Source of the DNA: Euryodendron excelsum
Taxonomy: Eukaryota; Streptophyta; Magnoliopsida; Ericales; Pentaphylacaceae
Assembly: GCA_033060915.1 (NCBI GenBank)
Contig: CM065378.1
Span: forward strand, 4,025,001-4,089,000
Length of the DNA stretch: 64,000 bases
Direction: 5' to 3'
Positions 24,201 through 33,538 of this stretch are shown piece after piece; position 1 is the stretch's first letter, and each line of letters starts with the position of its first letter. The notes under the pieces were generated by a model, which was not told the DNA's origin, did no database searches, and worked only from the letters and a program-made list of their open reading frames with translations. The position numbers and the translations under genes were made by a program.

Positions 24201-26376
24201 TTGGCGGTCTGTAGTCAATTTCATTTGTTTTTCGTATCTTTATTGCTGCATGCAAAGCCAGAGATACCATTTTCCTTTCTTTTTGTTTTTCTTTTTTTTT
24301 TACAGAGAGTCCAGGATGTTCAGTCAATTTCATTTGTTTGGCTTATCTTGGTTTGGGGTTGGGGATGTTCCCTTAGACTAGTGGCCTGGTCACTGGAGCC
24401 TTGGCTGGTCTGGGTCATGTGGTTATGGACAAGGACGTGAACCACCCAAACCCATAGGACTTGTCCAAGTTTTTTGCTGCTCATTTGTTGTATTGCCGGA
24501 CTTCTTATTATGTTAATAGGCATAAGAGGACTGAAGATAGTACATGTCATGGTATACCATTATTTTAGGACCGCAGAAAAAGAAATTGTTTTTCTTTAAT
24601 TTTTTTGCACAAAAATTATGTTTTAGAAACATTCAAAATATAGATATGGATGAATGTATAAAAGCATACATAACCATAATGTTCAGTGTACATAAGGGGT
24701 GATTTAATGATGTTTCTATGTGCACAACACAAGTAGTAAAATTTCTTCTAAGCATGTGTGTGTGCACGCACAAACTTCCTTTCAAAACTCTCTTTGTTCA
24801 TGTTAATTATCAAAAAATAAAAATTCCATTTTTTTTTTCATGTCAGTTATAATAATCATGAGTGGATGTCAAATTTTCCTGGGTTTTTTATTTTTATTTT
24901 GGTAATTTTGCATTTATGTAGTATCTTTTATATTAATCTGGTTTGACACATCGACCTAGTGGTTGAACTATGACCCACTAAGCTGGTGCACTTGCTGAGT
25001 TAATGCCCTGGTCAGGTCAGTTTTGTTGTTAGCAAGTCTGTAGGTTCATTCATTAGGTGGGAATGTCTCGACGTCGTGTGGTTTGGGTCCTGGGTTGAAG
25101 CTGAAATGTTGGGAATGCCAGGTAATGCCTTTGTATAAAGATTACCTTCCCAGAACACTGGGAATTGGGAAGTGAAACAAAGCAACGAATCTCTTAACCA
25201 TGGAATTAGTAGCTTACTCAAATGGTTCTCCTGTCCAATGAGTGGCTTGTATGTAGTTAAAGTTTGCCCCCCTTTTTTTTTTCTTTTTTTCCCCTTCTTT
25301 TGTTTTTCATTCTTGTCTTTTTGTTGTCAAAGTCACTTTGCTCTTGAAAAAGGATTTATTCTTAATTCGTGTATTAATCGGGGGGAATGTTAATTTTTCT
25401 TAGTCAATTGGTTTGCATGCATTTATTGACGTGTACAGTCTGGTTTATACTGCTATGATGTTGATTCTGGAACAGATCAGTATTATAGTATATATATATA
25501 TATATGATCGACCTTGGAGTCCTTGCCAAACTTACCGTAATAATCCTGCTTATATTTTCTGGCTGCTGCATGTAGGTGGAGGAAAGGGAGAGAGAGAAAA
25601 CAAGTTTGAAGGAGGATATGGATGCAAATGCAGCCTCTAAAAGACGGAAACTCAAAAGGGAGCATCTGCCTGAGGCTGGTGAATACTCACCAGCCTCCCC
25701 ACCGCCACCACCTCTAAAACTTGGTATGCAACAATCATCTGATGGAAGAGACAGGGGGGACAGAAAAGGGGCCATGGTCCAGCGTCCAGGTCACTTGGAG
25801 GAACCAGGTCTGAGGATTCATGGTAAAGAAGCCACCAGCAAGATGACTCGTCGTGATACTGAACAGTATCCTCTAAAACTGATTTATTCATGCATGCGAC
25901 ATCGATAGGTCCAAATACATATTATGGGAGGTTCTCTTTTGCCATATGTTGCATGAGCATGTAATAACTGACTGCTTCAGACCCTTACACGAGGGTTCTG
26001 CTTTTTCTCCAGACTACATTAGTTCGTCATTTTACCAAATCCCTCTCCATACAAATATGGGTGGTGGCTGGCATCTTTTAGCTTGGGATGCCATGTAGTT
26101 TGAGTTACTGAATTGCCTGCCTTCTGTTGAAAATACATTACCATCCCTTTAGCTGAAGTGATGGTGAAATGACAAAGCATAATAGAGAGGAGTGTCATCC
26201 GGTAGTGGAATCCATTTTAGTATGTGGCATTCGTGTTAGCCAGACTATTTTCATTTCACCAGTAATAACATATGAGAAATTGTATTCCTTAATTACCGTG
26301 GTTTAGGTTGTTTGACAGGGAGTGGGATGAAGAGAAGAGGCAGAGAGCTGAGCCAAAGAGGCGGCACCGGAAGTAG
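6174..26376 (+). CDS. THO2: THO complex subunit 2, C-terminal two thirds (13 exons, 5' end missing)
   Basis: THO2 is the large scaffold of the nuclear THO/TREX complex, which couples transcription to mRNP packaging and export and supports small-RNA precursor handling in plants. Exons seen: 6174-6270, 6350-6478, 7730-7833, 8170-8350, 8588-8769, 9021-9627, 9783-9887, 12295-12450, 12575-12655, 12847-13311, 22994-24193, 25576-25865 and 26307-26376. All phases agree, giving 1,222 codons including the stop. Recognisable plant THO2 segments include [49 protein letters not shown] and the PKRRHRK C-terminus. The order is the conserved THOC2 core, a coiled coil ([16 protein letters not shown]), then a long charged tail rich in RD/RE/KR. 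Plant THO2 is about 1,800 residues, so roughly 600 N-terminal residues lie upstream. The first exon begins in phase 2 (its first G completes a codon) and its partner exon was not found in 1-6173. The last intron looks U12-type. Family assignment is strong; exact splice sites are read by eye. Confidence 0.95.
6350..6478 (+). CDS. THO2: THO2 exon b
   Basis: It has 43 codons in phase 0, starting [20 protein letters not shown] and ending in RNNK before the donor gtgcgttag. It is part of the conserved Thoc2 core. Confidence 0.94.
6479..7729 (+). other. THO2 intron with a SINE-like insert
   Basis: A 1.25-kb intron. The only feature seen is the tRNA-like element near 7010-7100; the remainder is AT-rich. 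Confidence 0.6.
7008..7108 (+). mobile_element. SINE-like, tRNA-derived element
   Basis: It has an A-box-like TGGTGCAATGGTAAAAGCTT and a B-box-like GGGTTCAAGCGTTC about 35 bp apart, followed by a C-rich stretch and A12. This is the RNA polymerase III promoter layout of plant SINEs. I could not find convincing flanking repeats. Confidence 0.5.
7730..7833 (+). CDS. THO2: THO2 exon c
   Basis: The acceptor is cctttcag and the donor gtaagctg. It encodes [20 protein letters not shown] and then [14 protein letters not shown], ending two bases into a Val codon. Confidence 0.93.
8170..8350 (+). CDS. THO2: THO2 exon d
   Basis: The acceptor is cctttacag. It encodes [20 protein letters not shown] and on to LHHLDPE, and the donor is gtctctctct. 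Phase 2 to 0 matches its neighbours. Confidence 0.93.
8588..8769 (+). CDS. THO2: THO2 exon e
   Basis: It starts [20 protein letters not shown], followed by a variable acidic linker. Reading runs to a stop if the donor is ignored. The donor gtaattttt at 8770 gives two bases that complete Met with the G of the next exon (M-WSDLLDTV). Confidence 0.9.
9021..9627 (+). CDS. THO2: THO2 exon f, Tho2 domain with coiled coil
   Basis: This is a 607-bp exon from [17 protein letters not shown] to LKIAYYWK. It contains the coiled coil around SITKRK-type charged heptads ([20 protein letters not shown]) and the conserved block around [13 protein letters not shown] and [14 protein letters not shown]. It is the most conserved part of the family in this window. 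Confidence 0.96.
9783..9887 (+). CDS. THO2: THO2 exon g
   Basis: It has 35 codons: [20 protein letters not shown] then [15 protein letters not shown]. The acceptor is cttgcag and the donor gtgaggtc. Confidence 0.94.
9888..12294 (+). other. 2.4 kb THO2 intron
   Basis: A long AT-rich intron with oligo-A and oligo-T tracts around 11280-11350. No coding or transposon ends are supported. Confidence 0.6.
12295..12450 (+). CDS. THO2: THO2 exon h
   Basis: It has 52 codons, [20 protein letters not shown] to SGINLEKR. The acceptor sits right after a T13 tract (ttttggcttaaag), and the donor is gtaagatac. Confidence 0.94.
12575..12655 (+). CDS. THO2: THO2 exon i
   Basis: It has 27 codons, [20 protein letters not shown] to ALAARK. 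The acceptor is tatacag and the donor gtacattg. Confidence 0.93.
12847..13311 (+). CDS. THO2: THO2 exon j, start of the variable tail
   Basis: It has 155 codons. It begins [20 protein letters not shown], conserved in plant THO2, then becomes a Ser/Gly/Lys-rich low-complexity tail. The donor gtaacatctg opens the 9,682-bp intron that carries the nested transposons. Confidence 0.9.
14281..14799 (+). repeat. 5' part of the outer gypsy LTR
   Basis: It begins TGTAACACCCTAGAATCC and matches the inverted LTR at 15995-16438. It contains three 78-bp tandem units where the inverted copy has two. Homology stops after cctaagcata at 14799. Confidence 0.85.
14398..14631 (+). repeat. Three 78-bp tandem repeats inside the LTR
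   Basis: Units are at 14398-14475, 14476-14553 and 14554-14631. Each starts atggtgacagcactta or a close variant and contains actccacttagatgagt. The inverted LTR has two such units at about 16165-16321. They give an accidental repetitive reading frame (VLLHLDEW), which is not a gene. Confidence 0.9.
14800..14975 (-). other. Gypsy leader and primer-binding site, inverted
   Basis: On the minus strand, directly after the LTR end at 14976, comes TGATAGCAGAGC. It agrees with the plant initiator-Met tRNA primer-binding core TGGTATCAGAGC at 10 of 12 bases. The untranslated leader runs down to 14800. Confidence 0.65.
14976..16438 (-). repeat. Complete inverted gypsy LTR (1,463 bp)
   Basis: On the minus strand it starts TGTAACACC at 16438 and ends GTCGTGACA at 14976. 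It is preceded by a purine tract (AAAAGAGGGAAGGG at 16439-16452) and followed by a primer-binding site. It includes a 158-bp middle part (15837-15994) that the outer LTR lacks. Confidence 0.85.
16535..20383 (-). pseudogene. Ty3/gypsy gag-pol, degenerate
   Basis: Minus-strand order: gag remnant ([10 protein letters not shown], about 20285); zinc knuckle ([14 protein letters not shown], about 20000); protease with LIDSG (about 19790); reverse transcriptase ([31 protein letters not shown], 19226-18672); RNase H ([13 protein letters not shown]); integrase with HPGNTKMY, zinc binding and a core to about 17054; and a C-terminal region with [20 protein letters not shown], ending near [13 protein letters not shown]. 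The PR-RT-RH-IN order defines Ty3/gypsy. Stops fall between blocks (for example about 19290, 18670, 17537), and the catalytic RT motif reads FIND instead of the family FIDD. The gag N-terminus is missing at 20383. It cannot encode an active polyprotein. Confidence 0.93.
20384..21241 (+). repeat. 3' part of the outer gypsy LTR
   Basis: It is the inverted match of 14976-15836 over about 860 bp, ending GGGGTCGTGACA at 21241. AAATA follows, copying the five bases before 14281. Confidence 0.85.
22994..24193 (+). CDS. THO2: THO2 exon k, charged tail
   Basis: It has exactly 400 codons in phase 0, from [17 protein letters not shown] to REGLSMK. It is rich in alternating Arg/Asp/Glu (for example [20 protein letters not shown]) with a Pro run ([13 protein letters not shown]). 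Such basic/acidic repeats are usual for plant THO2 tails, which bind nucleic acid in related proteins. The next intron starts at 24194. Confidence 0.93.
24194..25575 (+). other. 1.4 kb THO2 intron
   Basis: It contains poly-T/C stretches (24280-24300, 25268-25310) and a TA microsatellite at 25489-25505 near the acceptor tgcatgtag. No inserted element was identified. Confidence 0.7.
25576..25865 (+). CDS. THO2: THO2 exon l
   Basis: It runs from [19 protein letters not shown] to MTRRDTEQ and ends two bases into Gln. It holds a likely nuclear localisation cluster (KRRKLKREH) and the plant THO2 signature EAGEYSP. It is followed by the putative U12-type intron. Confidence 0.92.
25866..26306 (+). 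other. Putative U12-type GT-AG intron of THO2
   Basis: The 5' splice site reads GTATCCTCT against the minor-spliceosome consensus GTATCCTTT. A TTCCTTAAT branch-site match lies at 26285-26293, 14 bases before the AG at 26306. There is no strong polypyrimidine tract between branch and acceptor, as expected for the U12 class. Confidence 0.8.
26307..26376 (+). CDS. THO2: THO2 last exon and stop
   Basis: It encodes [20 protein letters not shown] then RK and a TAG stop at 26374-26376. A downstream acceptor at 26319 (gacag) would keep frame but drop LFDR, which is conserved in plant THO2. The upstream acceptor (gtttag) is preferred because it keeps LFDR and lies 14 bases from the branch point. Confidence 0.88.
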
Positions 26377-28877
26377 TGTTTGAATGAGGAGACTGTCTCT
26401 TTTTGCTGCTGGCTGGATTGCAAAATGCACAGGGTTGCACCCGGATGCTTGTTCCTTTGTGTTGCTGTTATATTTCATGAGCAAGCAAATGTTGGATTAA
26501 TTTCCAACGTTTTCTGGCTTGATGTGTCCCATCGTGGGTTCATTCATAGGGCAATAATTAGCGGGGCAAGTTATTGACATGTTTTCAGGCCTCTATATAT
26601 AATATTATGAAATACTTTTGAGTGGTCAGTCATACTTGCCTTGTAATGGATGCCCGATTCTTCTAGGAAATTCGCTTATCAAATTTGTGCGGAAATGTCA
26701 AGGAAAAACTTTTGAAGTGTCTTCTCCGCCAACGGAAAGAAGCGGCAACGTATACACCTCAACAGACTTATGCCTGAAAGTAGGGCCAAATATGAATGTT
26801 GTTATTTCATCTTCTGCATTGGAGACGAATTATTCTTGAGCATCCAGCGACATTGATTCCAATGAAACCAAAGACAGGAAGGCAGAAAGAGGTCGCATTC
26901 AAAAGGCGTGAGTGAAGGAGCGCCCCGATACCAAGTATCATAGCGAGGTCCCCGGCTTCTTGCTCTTTTTCCCAGCAATTCAATATGAACTTTGAACTTC
27001 TTCGATGGAATAAGATGATTTGAACGTCACTTTCATCCTCCCTTGGGAAAATGGGCAAGGGGTAGAGGCAAACAGCTAAGGTTTGGAACCCTAGTTTTTT
27101 AGTATTTTTCTAATATAATAATAAGCTAAGGGGGTTGGGAATCGCAAGAATTGAGAAGTCCTCCATTGAATTGAATGGGACTTCATTCGTGCTGCAGTTT
27201 GAAAACACAGGCATACCTGGAACCCCCCCTGATCTGGTATGTGCCAATGACTAATGAATGAGTTTTAAATGTTGGGCTAATTTCTACATTATTTATGCTT
27301 CTAGTGGGGATTCTATGGCTGGGGAAAATTATGAAGCATCTACTGTAACAGGTCAAATGCTGAATAGAGTATTAATCGATTCATCTCGCTCATCAGGTCG
27401 TAAGTTTGAGTCCCACCACCACCTCCCCCAACCCCACCCTAAATATATTATCACGTATTTCTTGTCTAAAAATAAAAATGTGTCAATCATTTGGGAGGGA
27501 GAGAGGGAGAAGTGCGTATTTTTAGAAATGCGCTTCCGGCACGAAATTTGTTTTAAGATTTTGGAAAAATGTTTTAGAAACCATTGGGAAATATTTTAAA
27601 AATTCTTGTGAAACTTTTGAGAAATATGACTCTTGGGATACTTAATGAAAATACTTAAAAATTTTACGTAAAACACTTGGAAAACTTTAAATATTATTTT
27701 ACATATATATATATATATATTTGTTTTTAAAGTTTAACTAGGCATTTATATTTTTAGATACATTTTCTGTTTTCATTTTCCTTAATCTTTCTCACTCTTG
27801 CTTTCTATTTTGGTAACCATGGTTAAAATTATTATTTTTTAAATGTAAATATTTAATTGTTATAATTAAAAATAAAGGTGTTAAAATAAAATTTTATGTA
27901 AAATGCAGACAAGCCAAGTGCAATTAACCGTTTTAAAATTAAATTGGCTGATGAGCGATAACTCATAAGAGCCACGTGTGCGACATAAGAGTAACCTGAC
28001 CACATTGTGTTGTATTGTAAGTCAGTACAACGGACGGCGCCGCATCTTTGTGCTTATTCGAACGCCATTTGTATGATTTATAGGGCACGCATTGTTAATA
28101 TCTATGCGATGCCTCTTGGCCCAAAAAAATGTAACTACATTAATATTTGAAGTAATCCAAGTCTTGCTATTGGAAGTCGTCTTCGTTAAAAAATTCAAAG
28201 GATAACACTCCTACTCCAAATTCAAGGCTTGGATTTTATAGCAAGTCTATCATAAGGTTGAGCTCATTCCTATGTTAATGAGTTCTTCTGATTGGTCCAC
28301 CTAAGCAATAAAACAGCATATGTGCGCCTCATCAGCATCTTCCTCTATGGGAGGCAATCGCAGTAACAAAAACTCACAAGAAAGTACATAAAAGAGGCCC
28401 ACACGCATTGATTAAAATGGACCAAATCACATCGTACCAATCACTGTTACTCCTTTTTTCACAATCTATCAATTCTCGGACCTAGGTGAATCCTAAACAC
28501 ACTTGCTAGTTGGGAACTCCCTGCAAAAGGACACCAAACAATTTCTCACAACTTTATCAACACAAAACATCTTAGAACAATAACCCTTAATAACTCTGAG
28601 ATCATCGATGGCTTAGAATTACGAGAGAGAGAGAGAGAGAGATGAGAAATCACCAAGAAAAGCAAAACGAAATCAAAATAATATAGTTGTATATCATCTC
28701 TAATTAAGTACAACACTTCACGACCCGTTGAACAAAACTAAGAAACTAACATAGATCTCCATATCATCATTAACAAGATTATTTCAACATCAAATACTAC
28801 AAATGTTTATTCCACCCAAAAAAAATTAAGCAATTGCCTGAGAGAGACATTAATCCAACTTTGAACCTCTCTGAGCC
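26377..28877. other. THO2 3'UTR and convergent intergenic region
   Basis: THO2 ends at 26376 and the ANTH gene ends, on the other strand, at 28878, so this 2.5-kb stretch must hold both 3'UTRs. AATAAAA-like A/T signals are numerous and none can be singled out. A TA repeat lies at about 27700-27720 and a GA repeat at 28624-28643. No other gene is supported. Confidence 0.6.
28624..28643. repeat. (GA)n microsatellite
   Basis: About ten GA dinucleotide units downstream of the ANTH gene. Confidence 0.9.
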
Positions 28878-30290
28878 TCAAAGCCCCCATGGACATGGAG
28901 GATTACTGCAAAATGATCCATGTATATTAGCGCAATGAGAAATGTTATGTGATTGATAGAAAGGATTTAAAGCATGAGGATTGTATATCTGCATCTGCCA
29001 TCCAATTGCCTGTTGCTCCCACTCTCCATCTCCCAAATTATTCCCATCAATCACATATCCGTATCCGAATACATAGCCACGGGCATGGCTAATGGAAGCT
29101 TCAAGAAGAGCCTCCCAACTATCACCATCGTTATCTTCATCCAACTGAATCAGTGGCTCCATTTCTTCACCTGTTTCGAATTTCTTTGCCAAAGAATTAC
29201 CGCTAGTGACAATCTCTGATCTTGCTACTTGCTGTTCATCAGTACTACTGTCATCTTCTGTAAAACTTGACGGCCGCCGCGGGGACTCCAACGCCCACGT
29301 TAGACTCGATGGTGTCGATGAAGACGATTCTGTTAACTGCCACATCCGATCAAGAAACGTCTCAAGAGCTTGGATCTGAATTTGTGGGATTCGATCAATG
29401 AAAGGATACTCATAAGATCCACACAACCCCATAGACTTACACCATTCGTAGAATTCGGAGAGCTGATGGGCTTGAATTGAGGCTTTCTTGTAGATACTGA
29501 AAGCTGTTACGCAGCTTCTGTACGGCATCTGCATGAGATTGTCTAACACCACCACCACTTCTTTTCGGAAACTTGTGTAGCAGACGAAGCTGTCGCGAAT
29601 TATATGTTTCGTAGCGGACTGAACTAGAAAGCTTCTCGCAGCAGCACCGCTCGGCCAGCAATCCATTGCTCGGTCTAGCAGGCTCTGGAGTTGCGGCAAG
29701 AGCTCAAGCAGCCGACTTACTTCTTTCATTTTGTCCGGCAAGGTCTCGGGTACTACTTCTTCTTCTTCCTCCTCCTCGTCTTCTTCTTCTTCTTCTTCTT
29801 GCTCTATTTGGTTACCATCGATGGACAAACAATCCAGAGCTTCGTCGAGGAGCTGAGCGTACGATCTGACAAAAATGGTGTAATCTTCAGAAGACGAGGA
29901 AGAGAAGTCTCGGAAGTGACACGGGTAGAGAGATAAAAGCCCGTTGGATCGCGTCCAGAGAAGTTCGGTTCTGAAAGGACTGTTTTCCGGTAATGATCGG
30001 AGCAAACGGTGGAGTAGAACCAGACACTTGAGGGCAACTCGCCAGCATTGAGTCTTGCCGAACCGGCGAGTGAAGCTGAGGGAAAATGCCCGGAAAGCGG
30101 AGGGTGAGACGGAGAAGATCTTCAGGAGCTCATGAACGTATCTGTCCGGCAGAGGCAAGTCGTCCGGAGAAGTTGCTTTCACGATTATGAGATCGAGGTC
30201 GCAGAAGCGTCCCATGGTGGCGATCTTGGCGTAGCTAACGCAGCCGTGCTCTTTAATGGCCGTGAAGGCTTGCCTGAACCGTCTCTGCAT
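28878..30290 (-). CDS. ANTH-domain putative clathrin assembly protein (AP180/CALM-like)
   Basis: A single-exon gene of 470 codons. ANTH proteins bind phosphoinositides and clathrin and recruit SNARE cargo during clathrin-coated vesicle formation at the plasma membrane or trans-Golgi. The N-terminal ANTH domain covers about residues 1-290 (KIATMGRFCDLDLIIVKATS, DLPLPDRYVHELLKIFS, SLSFTRRFGKTQCWRVALKC, LLHRLLRSLPENSPFRTELL). A Glu/Asp run at residues 163-178 sits in a loop inside it, and a C-terminal NPF motif lies at about 442 (an EH-domain-binding type motif). The start is placed at MQRRFRQAF (30288-30290), where family proteins begin. An in-frame upstream Met at 30383 would add 31 residues not expected in the family. 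It looks like the intronless plant subgroup that includes At1g33340. It is convergent with THO2. Confidence 0.93.
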   Translation of the reverse strand: MQRRFRQAFTAIKEHGCVSYAKIATMGRFCDLDLIIVKATSPDDLPLPDRYVHELLKIFSVSPSAFRAFSLSFTRRFGKTQCWRVALKCLVLLHRLLRSLPENSPFRTELLWTRSNGLLSLYPCHFRDFSSSSSEDYTIFVRSYAQLLDEALDCLSIDGNQIEQEEEEEEDEEEEEEEVVPETLPDKMKEVSRLLELLPQLQSLLDRAMDCWPSGAAARSFLVQSATKHIIRDSFVCYTSFRKEVVVVLDNLMQMPYRSCVTAFSIYKKASIQAHQLSEFYEWCKSMGLCGSYEYPFIDRIPQIQIQALETFLDRMWQLTESSSSTPSSLTWALESPRRPSSFTEDDSSTDEQQVARSEIVTSGNSLAKKFETGEEMEPLIQLDEDNDGDSWEALLEASISHARGYVFGYGYVIDGNNLGDGEWEQQAIGWQMQIYNPHALNPFYQSHNISHCANIHGSFCSNPPCPWGL

Positions 30291-30487
30291 TTTGGCACAG
30301 AGAGATATAGATTCGGGCAATGAAGAAAATGAGAGGAAATCACAAGTGAACACTCGGATATGAACGAGTAGTGCCTGCAGCAATAGGAGCCAAAATGATT
30401 GGACTTATTTTATTAGGCCAGGTACTCTCCGGCGGCAGATGAGGGAGAGAGAGAGAACTAAGGGGGTTTTGTTTTTGAGTTGTGAAG

Positions 30488-30500
30488 CCTATATAATAAC
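30488..30500 (-). promoter_or_regulatory. Candidate TATA box of the ANTH gene
   Basis: The minus strand reads GTTATTATATAGG about 200 bp upstream of the start codon. A CT-rich segment (30429-30455) between them suits a plant 5'UTR. Position and sequence only. Confidence 0.45.
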
Positions 30501-30639
30501 GGCATGACTTGGTTGTACATACATGGTTTGTGTTTGTATCATTGTATGTATATGACAACTTTGTCAACCCTTGGATCGAACGGGGGCTCCAAGAAAAGTT
30601 GGCACTTAGTGTGGGGACGATAACTTTTGTAAGCAAAAG

Positions 30640-32092
30640 GAAAATATTATTTTTGTAAAAAAAATTTCATCAAAATGGTGCATTTTTAAAGTTATAAGTT
30701 AAAATATATAATTAATTATTTAATTTAAAATGAACGGATCACATATCGCTATATCAATTAGTATGAAAATTTTAAATATAAATTCTTTTAGTATAACATT
30801 GTAAGTTCTGAAGAAATTACTTAGAAAAATGATTAAGAAAACTCGTTACAATGACAAAGTGATGACCTTTTTACAATTAAGAGCCTTTTTAGCAAATGTT
30901 TTGTTTTGAAGTTAAATTCTCTAATTGAGCGACATCATCCTCTATACAATTTAAGTAATCATGTACAACGAAAAATATTTATGTAAAATTTATGATCAGA
31001 TTGATGTGGTTAAATGAAACATATTCATTATAAAACAAAAATACTCATTATAATGACACTAAATTACAAAGATATCATGCCACATCATTTTAATGAAAAT
31101 TTTTATACAAATTTTGTTAAAGGATAACATTTTTCATAAAAATTATGTTTATGTTTGTATTGATTGAATACATTGGGACAGCACACCAAAGGTTCTCTGA
31201 CCTGAGTTCGAGCTGGAGGCGACGTCTTAGCCTATGGAGATTGCCCCAACAAGACGCTATGGTATGGGGGGTCGTGACCGTGGCCGGTTGTTGTCCTGAC
31301 GGTTGGAAGGGGATTCTTTATTTACTAACTTTTTGTGTACCAAAAAAATAAATAAATAAAAAATAATATGAGAACGAACCATTCAAGTATTCCTTCATAT
31401 GCGTTATGTGATTGATCCACGTGGCTGCTAGATTCCTTTGGTCGGGATTCTTTTGTACTTGAGAGCTCAGCAAGATTGTCCTATAGTGCTTGTCCCAGCC
31501 ACACCAAGGTGCAATGTGGCCAAAGAATGAGCCTAGTTTGTGACTGCAAATTGAAGGACGTCCTTTTTTAAGGAGCTCATCAGGCAGGGGCTTATAAAAT
31601 TAAGAAAATGTTATTTTTTATAAAAAAAAATTCATACAAAAAGGCCCATAGAGTGATGTGTTAGTGACAGTTTTATAATTAAAATTCACTATGATAGATG
31701 CTTTATTTTGAAGTGAATGGCACTTTTTCAGATACATCAATTTGTATAAAAAAATTTATGAATTTATTGTTTATTTAGAAATATCCTAATAATTAATATG
31801 AGTATAGGATGTTCTATCGAAAAGTAAATACATGTATGTCTAACAATAAGTGTAGCGCAATCGGCTCGCTATTATGCTAAGTATGACATATAAAGTTCAA
31901 TATCTTTCAAAGCGCTCTTGTGATATGTCATTATAATAATAATACATGAAGTTTACTTAATTTATATGAATGATAACTCCGCACAAGCTCGAAAGAGTAA
32001 TAAGTTAATCAACTTATACACCCGATAAACAATGTACATATACATATATTTTTATATGTCTAAGCTGATTGAGTTCAAGTTCTCTATACGAA
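30640..32092. other. AT-rich intergenic region
   Basis: It contains low-complexity repeats of the form ttttataattaaaat(t)cactatgataga (31668-31695) that recur around 43260-43380. The only bounded feature is the SINE-like insert at 31170-31375. Confidence 0.5.
31170..31375 (+). mobile_element. SINE-like element with A-rich tail
   Basis: A GC-rich island in AT-rich DNA. It has a B-box-like GACCTGAGTTCGAGC near 31200, and its end tttttgtgtaccaaaaaaa leads into an AAATAAATAAAT tail. A clear A box and flanking repeats are lacking. Confidence 0.4.
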
Positions 32093-32097
32093 CTAAA

Positions 32098-33538
32098 TGT
32101 TGAAATATTTGGTGTGACACGCCAACTTTAACCCATTGTTAAGGTCGAACTCACATATCCTTTTTAGTGGGTCCAAGGTGTTTTATGTTCTCCTCCATGA
32201 AGAAATGAAGAACAAACATCTACTTGTTCAAATCCATGGAAGTTTGAATGAGATAATGGTCTCCAAAGTAAGTACTATGAGTATGGTAATTGGATGAAAC
32301 TAAAAACTTGTCTCACGTTGATTTTTTATTAAAAAAATTGATGGGTATATAAAATCTAGGTTTATAAATGGATTTGGACCCCAAGAGCACCCCACTTTTG
32401 TAGAAGGGAGAGGACCTATGAAACCCATGGGTTGACCCAATACTCCACATCTGTCCATCCGACTGGCTCGGCTTGGTTCGGGTGCGGGTGCGATTAAAAT
32501 AATATTAAAAAGGCTTAAGCCGATTGAATATTTAATTTTTGGATGCGGTCTGAACCAAATGTGAGTGAACAGGGTGAGAACCGAACCGGTTCAAATTCAA
32601 ATTTAATTCCAGCGATCGCGACCCTTCCTAAGGGCGCGTTTGACTGGCGCTGTTTCGAAGGGGTGTGAATGTTTCTATATGTAGAAAGAGTTCCTCTTCG
32701 AAATATAAGAAGTTTTTTACATAGTTTTTGTTTATCTCCCTCTCTCTCTCTCCGGCGAAGTCTTGTCGCAACCGACCCGATGACATTCTGCCCAGATTCT
32801 GGTGACGTCTGTTCGCATCTCTAGCAAAGTATTGCTCGGATTCTGATGACTGTTCCAAGCGGATTTTGATTGTTCAATCAGTCTTTCTAATCTTCGTTTC
32901 AGACTTAGAAATTCTATACGAATTTCTATCCAGGTTTTGTTTTTAGATTAATTTCTGTATATGTTGTGTGATGAATTTCAGTGAAAGTTTAACCACTTTG
33001 TTCTGTGTTTCTATATTGAATTTTTGTATTGAAATTTTACAGAATTACAGTATATTTTCAACGTAAGAAATACTGTCTTTAGTTACCATGCCATATTGAT
33101 TTTGATTTTGTCAGAAACGGTATAGGTTTCTGTATGAAATTTACTATCATAATTCTGTGTTGAGTTAGACAGAAATTTTCTTATGTTTTTCTTCATACAT
33201 ATTACATTCATACTGTACATGGAGAGAGTAGAATCTGACGTTTGCATTTGCTGGACCTGAATATTGTAATACTACTTATTCAGTATTGTGATTATTTTAT
33301 CTTGAAAATAGACACCCGTTAATCCCATGGGCACCTGTGTGAAAGGTGAATTTATTTTAATGAGAGAGTGTGCACACTCGACTTAATGTATTTTTCATTG
33401 CATATTTTATTGCATTATCGCCTATGAATTGTTTAGTATGCCATGTCACATTGTTACATACACATTATTCATTATTTTAATTTCACTTTATTATGGCTAT
33501 AGTTTATATGGAAAACATTATACAAGATTTTGCCATCA
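32098..33538 (+). repeat. Left LTR of the 6.2 kb element
   Basis: It shares ordered blocks with 36918-38343, for example cccattgttaaggt, tacttgttcaaatccatgga, ttcaaattcaaatttaattc and ttctgtatatgttgtgtg. It ends gccatca at 33538 where the right copy has ctaaca. Confidence 0.88.

Noticed and set aside
26618..27058. Open frames downstream of THO2
   Set aside because: They fall in the probable THO2 3'UTR with no conserved sequence.
27330..27430. Possible SINE with a tRNA B-box-like gtttgagtccc
   Set aside because: No A box, poly(A) tail or flanking repeats.
29437..30037. Open frames in other frames, on both strands, across the ANTH gene
   Set aside because: They are shadows of the ANTH coding frame, including an apparent Leu-rich frame opposite the Glu run.
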